Of a DNA stretch of 64,000 bases, positions 52,714 to 61,992 are shown one piece after another. Every line of letters begins with the position of its first letter. Within the stretch, counting starts at the first letter, position 1. The translations under genes and the position numbers were made by a program. The notes under the pieces were generated by a model. It saw only the letters and a list, made by a program, of their open reading frames with translations, ran no database searches and had not been told where the DNA came from. Source of the DNA: Hymenobacter mellowenesis (GTDB taxonomy: Bacteria > Bacteroidota > Bacteroidia > Cytophagales > Hymenobacteraceae); assembly GCF_030581005.1 (NCBI RefSeq), contig NZ_JAUQSX010000016.1:62001-126000 (forward strand), given 5' to 3'.

Positions 52714-53912
52714 GGCCGCTGCCCAAGGCCCGCTGGTGGGGCGGGGCCACGCTCGGCGCGGCGTTTCTGATGGCGAACTCGTCCATCGGTCCGGGCTTTC
52801 TGACCCAAACCACGGTGTTTACCCAGCAGCTGCTCACCAGCTTCGGGTTCGTCATTCTGCTCTCGGTGCTGCTCGATATCGGCGCGCAGCTAAATACCTG
52901 GCGCATTCTCACGGTGAGCGAGCTGCGGGCCCAGGATTTGGCCAACAAGCTGCTGCCGGGCCTGGGCTACTTCCTGGCCGCGATGGTGATTTTGGGCGGC
53001 TTCGCTTTCAACATCGGCAACATTGCCGGCTGCGGGCTGGGTCTGAATGTGCTCACCGGCCTGAGCTATGAGCAGGGCGCCCTGATAAGTTGCGCAGTGG
53101 CGCTGCTGCTGTTTTGGGTGCAGGAGGTAGGGAAGATGCTCGACGGCTTCACCAAGATTCTGGGCACCGTGAAGATTCTGCTCACCCTGGGCATTGCCGT
53201 CAGCGCGCACCCGCCCTTGCTGCAGGCGCTGCACCACACGGTACTGCCCACACAGATTAGCGCGGCGGCCATTGTTACCATCGTGGGCGGCACGGTGGGC
53301 GGCTACATCACGTTTTCGGGCGCGCACCGGCTGCTCGATGCGGGCATCAAAGGCCCGGGCAGCCAGCCGCAGGTGACACGCAGCGCCCTCAGCGGCATCG
53401 TTATTTCCACCGTCATGCGCTCTGTGCTGTTTCTGGCCATCGTGGGCGTGCTGGTGCAGGGTGCGGTGCTGGATAAGGATAACCCCGCCGCAAGCGTGTT
53501 TCGCGCAGCGGCGGGCGAGGTGGGGTTTCGGGTGTTTGGGGTGATTTTGTGGAGCGCGGCCATTTCCTCAGTGGTGGGCGCGGCTTACACGTCGGTGTCG
53601 TTTTTCAAGACATTCCATCCCGTATTTGCGCGCCACGAGCGGGTGTGCATTTCCGTGTTCATCGTGCTTTCCACTAGCGTGTTTGTGCTGGTGGGCAAGC
53701 CGGCGCAGCTGCTAGTTTTCGCGGGCGCCGTCAATGGCCTCATCCTGCCCATTGCCCTGGCCATCGTCCTCATCGCCGCCACCAGCCGCCGCCTGATGGG
53801 CCCCTACCGCCACCCGCGCTGGATGCTGGCCGCCGGCTGGCTGGTGGTGCTGGTGATGGGTGGCCTGAGCGTGCCCGTACTGGTGGAGCAGATAGCCGGG
53901 TTGCTGCGGTGA
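52710..53912 (+). CDS. NRAMP-like transporter coupled to pxpA (YcsG type)
   Basis: Encodes 400 residues from the ATG at 52710 with about 11 membrane segments. NRAMP-family similarity is visible in the first helix (MANSSIGPGFLTQT, where metal-transporting NRAMPs have a DPGN motif) and in later helices. The metal-ligating DPGN is replaced by SIGPG, so divalent metal transport is doubtful. Its ATGA overlap with pxpA and the similar ycsF-ycsG pairing in Bacillus suggest uptake of 5-oxoproline or a related compound; that substrate is inferred. Confidence 0.85.
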   Translation: MRPLPKARWWGGATLGAAFLMANSSIGPGFLTQTTVFTQQLLTSFGFVILLSVLLDIGAQLNTWRILTVSELRAQDLANKLLPGLGYFLAAMVILGGFAFNIGNIAGCGLGLNVLTGLSYEQGALISCAVALLLFWVQEVGKMLDGFTKILGTVKILLTLGIAVSAHPPLLQALHHTVLPTQISAAAIVTIVGGTVGGYITFSGAHRLLDAGIKGPGSQPQVTRSALSGIVISTVMRSVLFLAIVGVLVQGAVLDKDNPAASVFRAAAGEVGFRVFGVILWSAAISSVVGAAYTSVSFFKTFHPVFARHERVCISVFIVLSTSVFVLVGKPAQLLVFAGAVNGLILPIALAIVLIAATSRRLMGPYRHPRWMLAAGWLVVLVMGGLSVPVLVEQIAGLLR

Positions 53913-53958
53913 ATAGTGAGCGATGAATAGTGAGCGGTGAGTAGTGAGCGGTGAGTAG
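53910..53958 (+). repeat. 14-bp tandem repeat starting in the transporter's stop codon (family C3)
   Basis: Unit GAATAGTGAGCGAT, then GAATAGTGAGCGGT and GAGTAGTGAGCGGT, plus a partial fourth copy. The first unit overlaps the TGA stop at 53910-53912. It runs directly into family A copy A10. Confidence 0.85.
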
Positions 53959-53961
53959 AAA

Positions 53962-54068
53962 GAACGTCATGCTGAGCGCAGCCGAAGCATTTCTACTGCG
54001 CAACGCAATTCAATCGAAAGGAATACTACTGCAGTAGAGATGCTTCAGCCGCGCTCAGCATGACGTTC
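53962..54068. repeat. Family A palindrome, copy A10
   Basis: Arms GAACGTCATGCTGAGCGC / GCGCTCAGCATGACGTTC match; inner arms differ by a few bases (CAGCCGAAGCATT against CGGCTGAAGCATC). Loop contains TTCAATCGAA. Confidence 0.9.
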
Positions 54069-54102
54069 CGGCTTCGTTCTGGTTTCGTTTAAATCTTCGC
54101 CC

Positions 54103-55704
54103 ATGTCCCACCTTCCACCTTCACCCAACCCCTATTCCCGCGCAACCCTGCTTCAGCAGCTAGCCGCCACGCCGGATTGGGACCTAATCGTCATCGGCGG
54201 GGGCGCGACGGGGCTGGGCGTGGCCCTCGACGGCCTCAGCCGGGGCTACCGGACGCTGCTGCTGGAGCAGGCTGATTTCGCCAAAGGCACCAGCAGCCGC
54301 AGCACCAAGCTGGTGCACGGCGGCGTGCGCTACCTCGCGCAGGGCGACGTGGGCCTGGTGCGCGAGGCCCTGCACGAGCGCGGCCTGCTGCTGCAAAACG
54401 CGCCGCACCTCTGCCAGAATCAGGCATTCATTATTCCAAATTACAACTGGTGGGGCGGCCCGTTCTACACCTTCGGCCTGAAGCTGTACGACCTGCTGGC
54501 CGGCCGCCTCAGCCTAGGCGCGTCCACCCACCTCGGCCGGGCCGAAACGTTGCACCAACTGCCCACGCTGCGCCCCGACGGCCTACGCGGCGGCGTACTC
54601 TACCACGACGGCCAGTTCGACGACGCCCGCCTGGCTGTGAACCTAGCCCAGACCGTCATCGACCACGGCGGCACGGCCCTCAACTACTGCGCCGTGCAGG
54701 GCCTGCTGAAAGACGCCGCCGGCCGCCTCGCCGGCGTGCGCGCCACTGACCTTGAAACCGGCCGCGCCTACGAGCTGCGCGCCAAAGCCGTGGTGAATGC
54801 CACCGGCATTTTTGTGGACGAAGTGCGGCGGCTGGACGAACCCGGCGCCGGCCCGCTGGTGCAGCCCAGCCAGGGCGTGCACCTGGTGCTAGAACGCTCG
54901 TTTCTGCCCGGCGACGCGGCCCTCATGATTCCCAAAACCGAGGACGGCCGGGTGCTATTTGCCGTGCCGTGGCTGGGCCGCGTCCTCCTCGGCACCACCG
55001 ATACGCCCGTGCCCACCGCCAGCCTGGAACCTCGGCCGCAGGAAGCCGAAATCGACTTTCTGCTGCGCACGGCCGCGCAGTACTTAGCCCAGCCCCCCAC
55101 CCGGGCCGATGTGCGGAGTGTGTTCGTGGGTTTGCGCCCGCTGGCGGCTTCGGCCAATGGCACTGCCAAAACGAAGGAGGTTTCGCGCCGCCATAAAATC
55201 GTGGCTTCGGCCAGCGGCCTCATCACCATCACCGGCGGCAAGTGGACCACCTACCGCCGCATGGGCCAGGATGCCATCGACCACGCCATTGCCCGGGGCT
55301 TGCTGCCGGCTGCGCCCAGCCGCACCGCGCATCTACCCATTCACGGGGCCGGCGGGGCTGATGCCGTGCCTCCCACCAACCACCAGGCCCACTACGGCTC
55401 TGACTGCGCCGGGCTGCAACGGCTCATTACAGAAATCCCGGCCCTGGCCGAAAGACTGGCCCCGCCGCTGGAATTTCAGCAGGCCGAAGTGGTGTGGGCG
55501 GCGCGCCACGAGCTGGCCCGCACTGTGGAAGACGTGCTGGCCCGGCGCGTGCGCCTGCTGTTTCTGGACGCGGCGGCGGCCGGGCGGGCGGCGCCCGTGG
55601 TAGCCGCGCTACTGGCCCGGGAGCTGGGCCACGACGCCGCCTGGCAGGCCCGCCAAGTGGCCGAGTTCGGCGCGCTGGCGGAAGGGTACCGGCTGCCGGT
55701 GTAG
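54103..55704 (+). CDS. glpD: Glycerol-3-phosphate dehydrogenase (FAD)
   Basis: Encodes 533 residues. FAD-binding motif VIGGGATGLGVAL (about 31), then GTSSRSTKLVHGGVRYL, the GQFDDARLA region, FAVPWLGRVLLGTTDTPV and ITITGGKWTTYRRMG; the C-terminal DAO_C domain is present. It oxidises glycerol-3-phosphate to DHAP at the membrane, passing electrons to the quinone pool. No glpF or glpK neighbour is seen. Confidence 0.94.
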   Translation: MSHLPPSPNPYSRATLLQQLAATPDWDLIVIGGGATGLGVALDGLSRGYRTLLLEQADFAKGTSSRSTKLVHGGVRYLAQGDVGLVREALHERGLLLQNAPHLCQNQAFIIPNYNWWGGPFYTFGLKLYDLLAGRLSLGASTHLGRAETLHQLPTLRPDGLRGGVLYHDGQFDDARLAVNLAQTVIDHGGTALNYCAVQGLLKDAAGRLAGVRATDLETGRAYELRAKAVVNATGIFVDEVRRLDEPGAGPLVQPSQGVHLVLERSFLPGDAALMIPKTEDGRVLFAVPWLGRVLLGTTDTPVPTASLEPRPQEAEIDFLLRTAAQYLAQPPTRADVRSVFVGLRPLAASANGTAKTKEVSRRHKIVASASGLITITGGKWTTYRRMGQDAIDHAIARGLLPAAPSRTAHLPIHGAGGADAVPPTNHQAHYGSDCAGLQRLITEIPALAERLAPPLEFQQAEVVWAARHELARTVEDVLARRVRLLFLDAAAAGRAAPVVAALLARELGHDAAWQARQVAEFGALAEGYRLPV

Positions 55705-55807
55705 CAACGGGCAAGCGGCTGGGGCGGGCGTCGATGCTGCGTTTCTGCGGGAGCCCGTGTATCTTGGCAAACCCTTGTCGGGGCGGTTTCGCATTCCACT
55801 TCTTCGC

Positions 55808-56287
55808 ATGAAACACCTGCTACTCTTGCTGGCTCTGCTGGGCCTGGCTGATTCGGCCTCGGCCCAGGTCCAGCTCATCAACCAGATTTCAAACGCCGTG
55901 CGGCCGGTCCAGATTGCCGCAATGCATGCTGCCGTGGAAAGCGGCCGCCGGCACCGCGATGCCAGCTCCGACCGCTACGTGACCACCGCCACCTACCACG
56001 GCGACTCCTACTACCAGAAGCGTACGCCCGCCAGCAAGCTGAAGGGCCCCGGCGGCCCCCAGATTGCCTACCAGGAATCGGTGCTGCAGCAGTGCCAGGC
56101 CGCGCTGCTGGCCGACTCCACCCGCGCCCTGGGCACGGCCGAAACCTGGGCCATGCTCCAAAGCTCGCGCGAGCTCATCGTGCGCGACCGCCCCGCCTGG
56201 GCCGTGGACGCCTACGCCGACGAAGCCGCTTTCTACCAGGCCGAAACCATCCGGCGGCAGCGCCGCGCGGCGGCCGGGCAGCGCTAA
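55808..56287 (+). CDS. Small exported protein of unknown function
   Basis: Encodes 159 residues from the ATG at 55808, which begins a signal peptide (LLLLLALLGLADSASAQ). The mature part is polar and helical, with no recognised motif. It lies between glpD and the NCS1 symporter on the same strand (43 bp before the symporter) and might be co-transcribed with it. Confidence 0.65.
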   Translation: MKHLLLLLALLGLADSASAQVQLINQISNAVRPVQIAAMHAAVESGRRHRDASSDRYVTTATYHGDSYYQKRTPASKLKGPGGPQIAYQESVLQQCQAALLADSTRALGTAETWAMLQSSRELIVRDRPAWAVDAYADEAAFYQAETIRRQRRAAAGQR

Positions 56288-56330
56288 CCGCCCGTCATTT
56301 CTGTTGGAAACTCCTCTCCGAAACCCCGCC

Positions 56331-57854
56331 ATGAATACTGCTACCCAAACGCCCGCCCCCGGCCTCACCAGTCCCGACCTGGCGCCCGTGCTGCCCGCCG
56401 AGCGCACCTGGGGCACCGGCAACTACGCCGCGCTCTGGATTAGCATGAGCCTGTGCATCCCCACCTACATGCTGGCCAGCTCGCTCATCGAGGGCGGCAT
56501 GAACTGGTGGCAAGCCCTGCTCACCATCTTTCTGGGCAACACTATTGTCCTGGTTCCCATGCTATTGAATGGCCGGGCGGGCGCGCAGTATGGCATTCCG
56601 TTCCCGGTGTTTGCGCGGGCCAGCTTTGGCGTGCGCGGGGCCAACGTGCCGGCGCTGCTCCGGGCCATTATCGCCTGCGGCTGGTTCGGGATTCAAACCT
56701 GGATTGGGGGGTATGCTTTGTACCAGATGGCAGTGCTGTGGGTGCCGTCGTTGGCTACGCTGCCGGCCGTGTTTCCGACCAGCTGGGGGCTGGCTACGGG
56801 GCCGGCTATTCTGTTTTTCCTGTTTTGGCTGCTGAATATGTACGTGGTGCACAAGGGCGTCGAGAGTATTCGGAAGCTGTTGGTGTTCAAGGCGTTTTTC
56901 CTGCCGGTGGCGGCACTGGCGCTGCTGTGGTGGGCCATTTCGGCGGGCAATGGGCTGGGACCCATTCTGGCGCAACCCAGCAAATTCACCGATAGCGCGC
57001 AGTTCTGGGCCTTCTTCTTTCCTTCGCTCACGGGCATGGTGGGTTTCTGGGCCACGCTCTCGCTCAACATTCCGGATTTCACACGCTACGCTACCAGCCA
57101 GCGCGCCCAGCAGATGGGCCAGGCCATCGGGCTGCCCACGTCGATGACGCTGTTTTCCTTCGTGGGCGTGGTCGTGACCTCGGCCACGTTCGTCATCTAC
57201 GGCAAAACCATCTGGGACCCGGTGGTGCTGGCCGGCAAGTTCAACAGCAAGCTGCTGGTGAGCTTCGCCATGCTGGCCGTGGCCCTGAGCACGCTGGCCA
57301 CCAACATTGCGGCCAACATCGTGAGCCCGGCCAACGACTTCGCCAACTTCTCGCCCGAGCGCATCAGCTTCAAAACCGGCGGCTACATCACCGGCGTCAT
57401 CGGCGTGCTCATCTTCCCCTGGAAGCTCATCGCCGACCCTTCGGGCTACATCTTCACCTGGCTGGTGGGCTACTCCGGGCTGCTCGGGCCCATCGGCGGC
57501 ATCATGATTGTGGACTACTACCTCATCCGCCGCCAGCGCCTCGACGTGCCCGACCTCTACCAGTACCACGGACGCTACGCCTACCGCAACGGCGTGAATA
57601 CGGCCGCCATGCTGGCCCTCGTCATCGGCATTCTGCCCAACGTGCCGGGCTTCCTAACCGCCATTGGCGTACTGGAGAAGGGCACGGTGTGGCCAGGACT
57701 GGTGGCCGTGTACAACTACGCCTGGTTCGTGGGCTTCCTGGTGTCGGGGGCGGTGTACCTGGGCCTGATGCGCGGGCAGGCCGCGGCCAGTCCGGCGCCG
57801 TTGGCCCACGCCCCGGCGGCGGCCACCAACTCGTCGGCGTCGCTGGCGCAGTAA
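56331..57854 (+). CDS. NCS1-family nucleobase/allantoin:cation symporter
   Basis: Encodes 507 residues from the ATG at 56331 with about 12 membrane segments. NCS1 signatures: the N-terminal RTWGTGNYAALWISMSLCIP, GRAGAQYGIPFPVFARASFG, FGIQTWIGGYALYQM and the late IVDYYLIRRQRLDVPDLYQY. The family moves uracil, cytosine, allantoin or hydantoins with sodium or protons; the last motif favours the uracil/allantoin branch. No purine-catabolism genes are adjacent, so the substrate is open. Confidence 0.9.
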   Translation: MNTATQTPAPGLTSPDLAPVLPAERTWGTGNYAALWISMSLCIPTYMLASSLIEGGMNWWQALLTIFLGNTIVLVPMLLNGRAGAQYGIPFPVFARASFGVRGANVPALLRAIIACGWFGIQTWIGGYALYQMAVLWVPSLATLPAVFPTSWGLATGPAILFFLFWLLNMYVVHKGVESIRKLLVFKAFFLPVAALALLWWAISAGNGLGPILAQPSKFTDSAQFWAFFFPSLTGMVGFWATLSLNIPDFTRYATSQRAQQMGQAIGLPTSMTLFSFVGVVVTSATFVIYGKTIWDPVVLAGKFNSKLLVSFAMLAVALSTLATNIAANIVSPANDFANFSPERISFKTGGYITGVIGVLIFPWKLIADPSGYIFTWLVGYSGLLGPIGGIMIVDYYLIRRQRLDVPDLYQYHGRYAYRNGVNTAAMLALVIGILPNVPGFLTAIGVLEKGTVWPGLVAVYNYAWFVGFLVSGAVYLGLMRGQAAASPAPLAHAPAAATNSSASLAQ

Positions 57855-57881
57855 GCGCCGGGTTGTTGAAAATACCGCCGC

Positions 57882-58343
57882 ATGCTGCGCTGGAAAGACG
57901 TCCTTGCTTACGCCAAATATGGCAACCCCGAGCCCGCCCGGCGCGTGCAGCACACCGCGGCCGAGTGGGCCGCGCTGCTGCCGCCCGAGCGGCTGCGCGT
58001 GCTGCGCGAAGCCGCCACTGAGCCGCCCTACCGCAACGCCTACTGCCGCGCCTACGAGCCCGGCCGCTACGCCTGCGCTGGCTGCGGCGCGGTGCTGTTT
58101 GAAGCCGAGGAGAAATACCACGCCATTTCGGGCTGGCCCAGCTTCCGGCAGCCGGCGGCCCGAAATGCCATTGCCTATTTTTTCGATGAGAGCTTCAACA
58201 TGCAGCGCATCGAGGCGCGCTGCAACGTGTGCGGTGGACATTTGGGGCACGTATTTGCCGACGGCCCGGCACCCGGCGGCCTGCGCTACTGCATGAACTC
58301 GGCGAGTTTGGCGCGGCAGCAGCCCGCAGAGGATGCTGCATGA
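57882..58343 (+). CDS. msrB: Peptide-methionine (R)-S-oxide reductase
   Basis: Encodes 153 residues. Structural zinc cysteines CAGCG and CNVCGGHLGHVF, catalytic Cys in RYCMNSASL (most MsrB proteins read RYCINSASL), and SGWPSF are all present. It reduces methionine-R-sulfoxide in proteins. It starts 28 bp after the symporter stop and may be read through from it. A ~45-residue N-terminal extension precedes the core. Confidence 0.93.
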   Translation: MLRWKDVLAYAKYGNPEPARRVQHTAAEWAALLPPERLRVLREAATEPPYRNAYCRAYEPGRYACAGCGAVLFEAEEKYHAISGWPSFRQPAARNAIAYFFDESFNMQRIEARCNVCGGHLGHVFADGPAPGGLRYCMNSASLARQQPAEDAA

Positions 58344-58483
58344 TAAGCCAACTGGTGCGGGGAAATGTCCCGGCGGTGGCCAGCCGCGCGCCGTCCGGCA
58401 GCCGCCAACGAATCTGGTAGCGCCGACGGTAGCTTAGCGGCGGCTTTGTTGCCGCCCCATTCTACTTTATCGCGAAGCGTTTT

Positions 58484-59233
58484 ATGTCTAAAGCCCTTGT
58501 GTGCCTGCTGCTGGCAACTACTTGGCTGACAACCCCGTTGCTGGGGGTTGCGCAGGCTGCCAAAACGATTCCCACGGCCGCCGAACTCAAGAAAAACCTG
58601 GCCATCATCGAAGCCAGCACCGAGGGCGAAAGCGAGGAAATCGACCAACTGCTGACGAAAACCACCCGGCAGTTGGTGGCCTACTTGGGCGCGCACGCCG
58701 TATCGGCTGCGGCGGCCAAGGACCTGGGGCTGGACCTGACGGTGGGCCCGGCCGATGCCGCCAGCGTGCGGGTGTACACGTTTTCCTATTCGTCGGGCGG
58801 CACGCGCGGCACCATTCACCGGCCCGTGGTGCAGTGGAAAACCGCGGCGGGCCAGCTGCGTGCCTACGCCCTGCGCGAGGAGTGCTTTTTCAACGAGATT
58901 CACCCGCTGCCCGTGGCCGGCCGAATCTTCTACCTGCTGCTGGGCATGGAACAAGGTGACAGCCAGTGTTATAATTCCGAAGCGTTTGTGTTTGAGCTCA
59001 AGGGCAATTACCTGCTGCTGCCCTCTGCTTTCGGCAAAACGTCCGCGCTGCTGCTCTGCAATGCCCCGATGGCCTACGAGGCCGGCAAGCAAACCCTGCG
59101 CATCGATTTCGACGATGACGAATTGATTATTGACGACAAAGACCGGCTGGCCATAAGTGGCTACCGCCGCAAGCCGGGCGCCAAGCGCCTGCGGCTGCAG
59201 CTCAGCGGCGGCAGCTTCCGGCAGCAGCCGTAG
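58484..59233 (+). CDS. Exported protein of unknown function
   Basis: Encodes 249 residues with a signal peptide (1-25, ending GVAQA). A helical stretch (30-80) is followed by beta-rich sequence (VRVYTFSYSSGGTRGTIHRP, QTLRIDFDDDELIIDDKDRL). No motif recognised. It is flanked by msrB and the uvrA paralogue on the same strand but with gaps of over 120 bp. Confidence 0.65.
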   Translation: MSKALVCLLLATTWLTTPLLGVAQAAKTIPTAAELKKNLAIIEASTEGESEEIDQLLTKTTRQLVAYLGAHAVSAAAAKDLGLDLTVGPADAASVRVYTFSYSSGGTRGTIHRPVVQWKTAAGQLRAYALREECFFNEIHPLPVAGRIFYLLLGMEQGDSQCYNSEAFVFELKGNYLLLPSAFGKTSALLLCNAPMAYEAGKQTLRIDFDDDELIIDDKDRLAISGYRRKPGAKRLRLQLSGGSFRQQP

Positions 59234-59359
59234 GCGGGTATCTTCCTCGGGGCAGCCTGTTTCGGGCCGGAGGGTTGGGGCCTTTTAGCAGGCCATTTTC
59301 GGATGCGCGGCGGTGGGCTGCGTATGCTGCGTTAAAACGTTTCCCAGCGGCCCTCCTCT

Positions 59360-61909
59360 ATGCCTCCCTCCTCTCCCCCTGATTTTACCGGTTTCGTGCG
59401 CGTGCGCGGCGCCCGCGAGCACAACCTCAAAAACGTCGACGTCGACATTCCGCGCGATGCGCTGGTGGTGTTCACCGGCGTGTCGGGCTCGGGCAAGAGC
59501 AGTCTGGCCTTTGGCACGCTCTACGCCGAGGCCCAGCGCCGCTACCTGGAGTCGGTGTCGCCTTACGCGCGGCGGCTTTTCCACCAGATGGCGGTGCCGG
59601 AAGTGACCTCGATTGAAGGGCTACCGCCGGCCGTGGCTCTGCAGCAGCAGCGCGGCGCGCCCAGCACCCGCTCGTCGGTGGGCTCGGTCACCACGCTTTC
59701 CAACCTCGTGCGGATGCTGTATTCGCGTGCCGGCGACTACCCGGCCGGGCAGGGCATTATTTACGCCGAAGCCTTCTCGCCCAACACCGCCGAGGGTGCC
59801 TGCCCCACCTGCCATGGCCTGGGCCGCGTGTATGAAGTGACCGAAGCCAGCATGGTGCCCGACCCTACGCTCACCATCCGGGAGCGGGCCATTGCGGCCT
59901 GGCCCCAGGCCTGGGGCGGCCAGAACCAGCGCGACATTCTGGTGAGCATGGGCTTCGACGTGGACACGCCCTGGCAGGATTTGCCCCAGAAAGACCGAGA
60001 ATGGATTCTCTTCACCGAGGAGCAGCCCGTGCTGCCGGTGTACCCCGGCTACTCGCCCGAGCAGACGCAGCGGGCCATCAAGCGCCGCGAGCCGCCGAAT
60101 TACATGGGAACCTTCACAGGGGTGAAAAAGTACGTGCTGCACACCTTCGCCACCACCCAGAGCGCGCTGATGAAAAAGCGCGTGGCCCAGTACATGCTGG
60201 GCTCCGACTGCCCCACTTGCCACGGCAAGCGCTTGCGCCGGGAGTCGCTGTCGGTGAAATTCGCCGGGCTGGATATTGCCGAGATGTCGCGCCTGCCGCT
60301 CAAGCGCCTAGCGGCGCTGCTGGCGCCATTTGCCGCGGGCAAGGCCGGGAAGCAAAAGCACGACCAGGAGCACCCGGAGCAGGCCATCGTGGCCCGGCGC
60401 ATTGCCGAGGATTTGGCGGCGCGCCTGACGGTGCTATTGGATTTGGGCCTGGGCTATCTGTCGCTGGAGCGCGGCACGCCCACGCTCTCGCCCGGCGAAC
60501 TGCAGCGCCTGCGGCTGGCCACGCAGCTGTATTCCAACCTATTCGGAGTGGTGTACGTGCTCGATGAGCCCAGCGCCGGCCTGCACCCGGCCGATACCGA
60601 GGCGCTGCTGAAAGCGCTGGCGGGCCTGAAAAGCGCGGGTAATTCGCTGTTCGTGGTGGAGCACGATTTGGACGTCATCCGGCAGGCCGACTGGCTGGTG
60701 GACGTGGGACCGGCCGCCGGTGAGAAGGGCGGCGAAATCCTCTACAGCGGCCCGCCGGAAGGCTTGAAACGTGTTGAAGCTTCCCAGACCCGCCAGTTTC
60801 TCTTTGATACTTCGCCCCTGCCCGACGTGCCGCCGCGCACGCCCACCGGCTGGCTAAAGCTGGCCGGCGTGACGCGCAACAACCTCGAAAACCTGGCTGT
60901 GGAATTTCCGCTGGGCGTGTTCACCACCGTCACGGGCGTGTCGGGCTCGGGCAAGTCCAGCCTCGTGAGCCAGGTTTTGGTGGAGCTGGTGGCCGAAAGC
61001 TTGGGCCAAACCATCGAGGCCGAAGAAGAGGAAACCGACCCGCTGGCCGCCCCCGCGCCGGCCACGCTCGGCGGCCACATCACGGCCGGCCTGGATAAAA
61101 TCAAGCGGCTGGTGCGCGTCGACCAGAAGCCCATTGGCCGCACGCCGCGCTCCAACATGGCCACCTACACCGGCCTGTTCGACCACGTGCGCAAGCTGTT
61201 CGCGGCTACGCCCGAGGCCCGCAAGCGCCGCTACGACGCCGGCCGCTTCAGCTTCAACGTGGCCAAAGGGCGCTGCGAAAATTGCTCTGGCGAAGGCTTC
61301 GTGATGGTGGAATTGCTGTTTCTGCCCAGCGTGTACGCACCCTGCCCGGTGTGCCACGGCGCCCGCTACAACGCCAAAACCCTCGAAGTGCAGTATCGCG
61401 AAAAGAATATCGCCGAGGTGCTGGGCCTGACCGTGGACGATGCCTGGGAATTCTTCGCCGACGAGCCGGCTATCCACCGCGCCCTCACGGTGTTGCGCGA
61501 AGTGGGCCTGGGCTACCTGCGTCTCGGCCAGCCCGCCACCGAGCTTTCGGGCGGCGAGGCCCAGCGCATCAAGCTCGCCACCGAGTTGCAGCGCATCGGC
61601 CGCGGCAACACCCTCTACGTGCTCGATGAGCCCACCACCGGCCTGCACCCTTCCGACACCGAAAAGCTCATGCTCCAACTCGAAGGCTTGGTGGAAGCCG
61701 GCAATACCGTCATCGTGGTGGAACACGAAATGCGCGTGGTGGCTAGCTCCGATTGGGTTATCGACATCGGCCCCGGCGCGGGCGAGGACGGCGGGCGTGT
61801 AGTGGCTGCCGGGCCGCCGCGCGAAGTGGCGCGGGTGAAGGAGAGCCGCACGGCGCCGTACCTGGCGGCATTTCTGGCACCGCAGCCGGCTGATGTTCTT
61901 CGGGAATAG
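59360..61909 (+). CDS. UvrA-like ABC ATPase (UvrA2-type paralogue)
   Basis: Encodes 849 residues, about 90 fewer than classical UvrA. Two ABC modules: Walker A GVSGSGKSSLAFG (about 40) and GVSGSGKSSLVSQ (about 526); zinc-finger cysteines CPTCHGLG, CPTCHGKRL and CENCSGEG/CPVCHGARYN; signatures LSPGELQRLRLATQ in the first module and LSGGEAQRIKLATE in the second. The first signature has Pro in place of Gly. The length deficit suits UvrA2-type proteins, which lack the UvrB-contacting insert and may act in DNA-damage or drug tolerance rather than nucleotide excision. The canonical uvrA is presumably elsewhere. Confidence 0.88.
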   Translation: MPPSSPPDFTGFVRVRGAREHNLKNVDVDIPRDALVVFTGVSGSGKSSLAFGTLYAEAQRRYLESVSPYARRLFHQMAVPEVTSIEGLPPAVALQQQRGAPSTRSSVGSVTTLSNLVRMLYSRAGDYPAGQGIIYAEAFSPNTAEGACPTCHGLGRVYEVTEASMVPDPTLTIRERAIAAWPQAWGGQNQRDILVSMGFDVDTPWQDLPQKDREWILFTEEQPVLPVYPGYSPEQTQRAIKRREPPNYMGTFTGVKKYVLHTFATTQSALMKKRVAQYMLGSDCPTCHGKRLRRESLSVKFAGLDIAEMSRLPLKRLAALLAPFAAGKAGKQKHDQEHPEQAIVARRIAEDLAARLTVLLDLGLGYLSLERGTPTLSPGELQRLRLATQLYSNLFGVVYVLDEPSAGLHPADTEALLKALAGLKSAGNSLFVVEHDLDVIRQADWLVDVGPAAGEKGGEILYSGPPEGLKRVEASQTRQFLFDTSPLPDVPPRTPTGWLKLAGVTRNNLENLAVEFPLGVFTTVTGVSGSGKSSLVSQVLVELVAESLGQTIEAEEEETDPLAAPAPATLGGHITAGLDKIKRLVRVDQKPIGRTPRSNMATYTGLFDHVRKLFAATPEARKRRYDAGRFSFNVAKGRCENCSGEGFVMVELLFLPSVYAPCPVCHGARYNAKTLEVQYREKNIAEVLGLTVDDAWEFFADEPAIHRALTVLREVGLGYLRLGQPATELSGGEAQRIKLATELQRIGRGNTLYVLDEPTTGLHPSDTEKLMLQLEGLVEAGNTVIVVEHEMRVVASSDWVIDIGPGAGEDGGRVVAAGPPREVARVKESRTAPYLAAFLAPQPADVLRE

Positions 61910-61992
61910 CGCCTATCTTGTCAGTGGTTACCGGCTCACACGCTGGTGCCAGCGCCTTTCCTTTCAGCCAGTCTTCCCCCAAGCCCCTTGCT

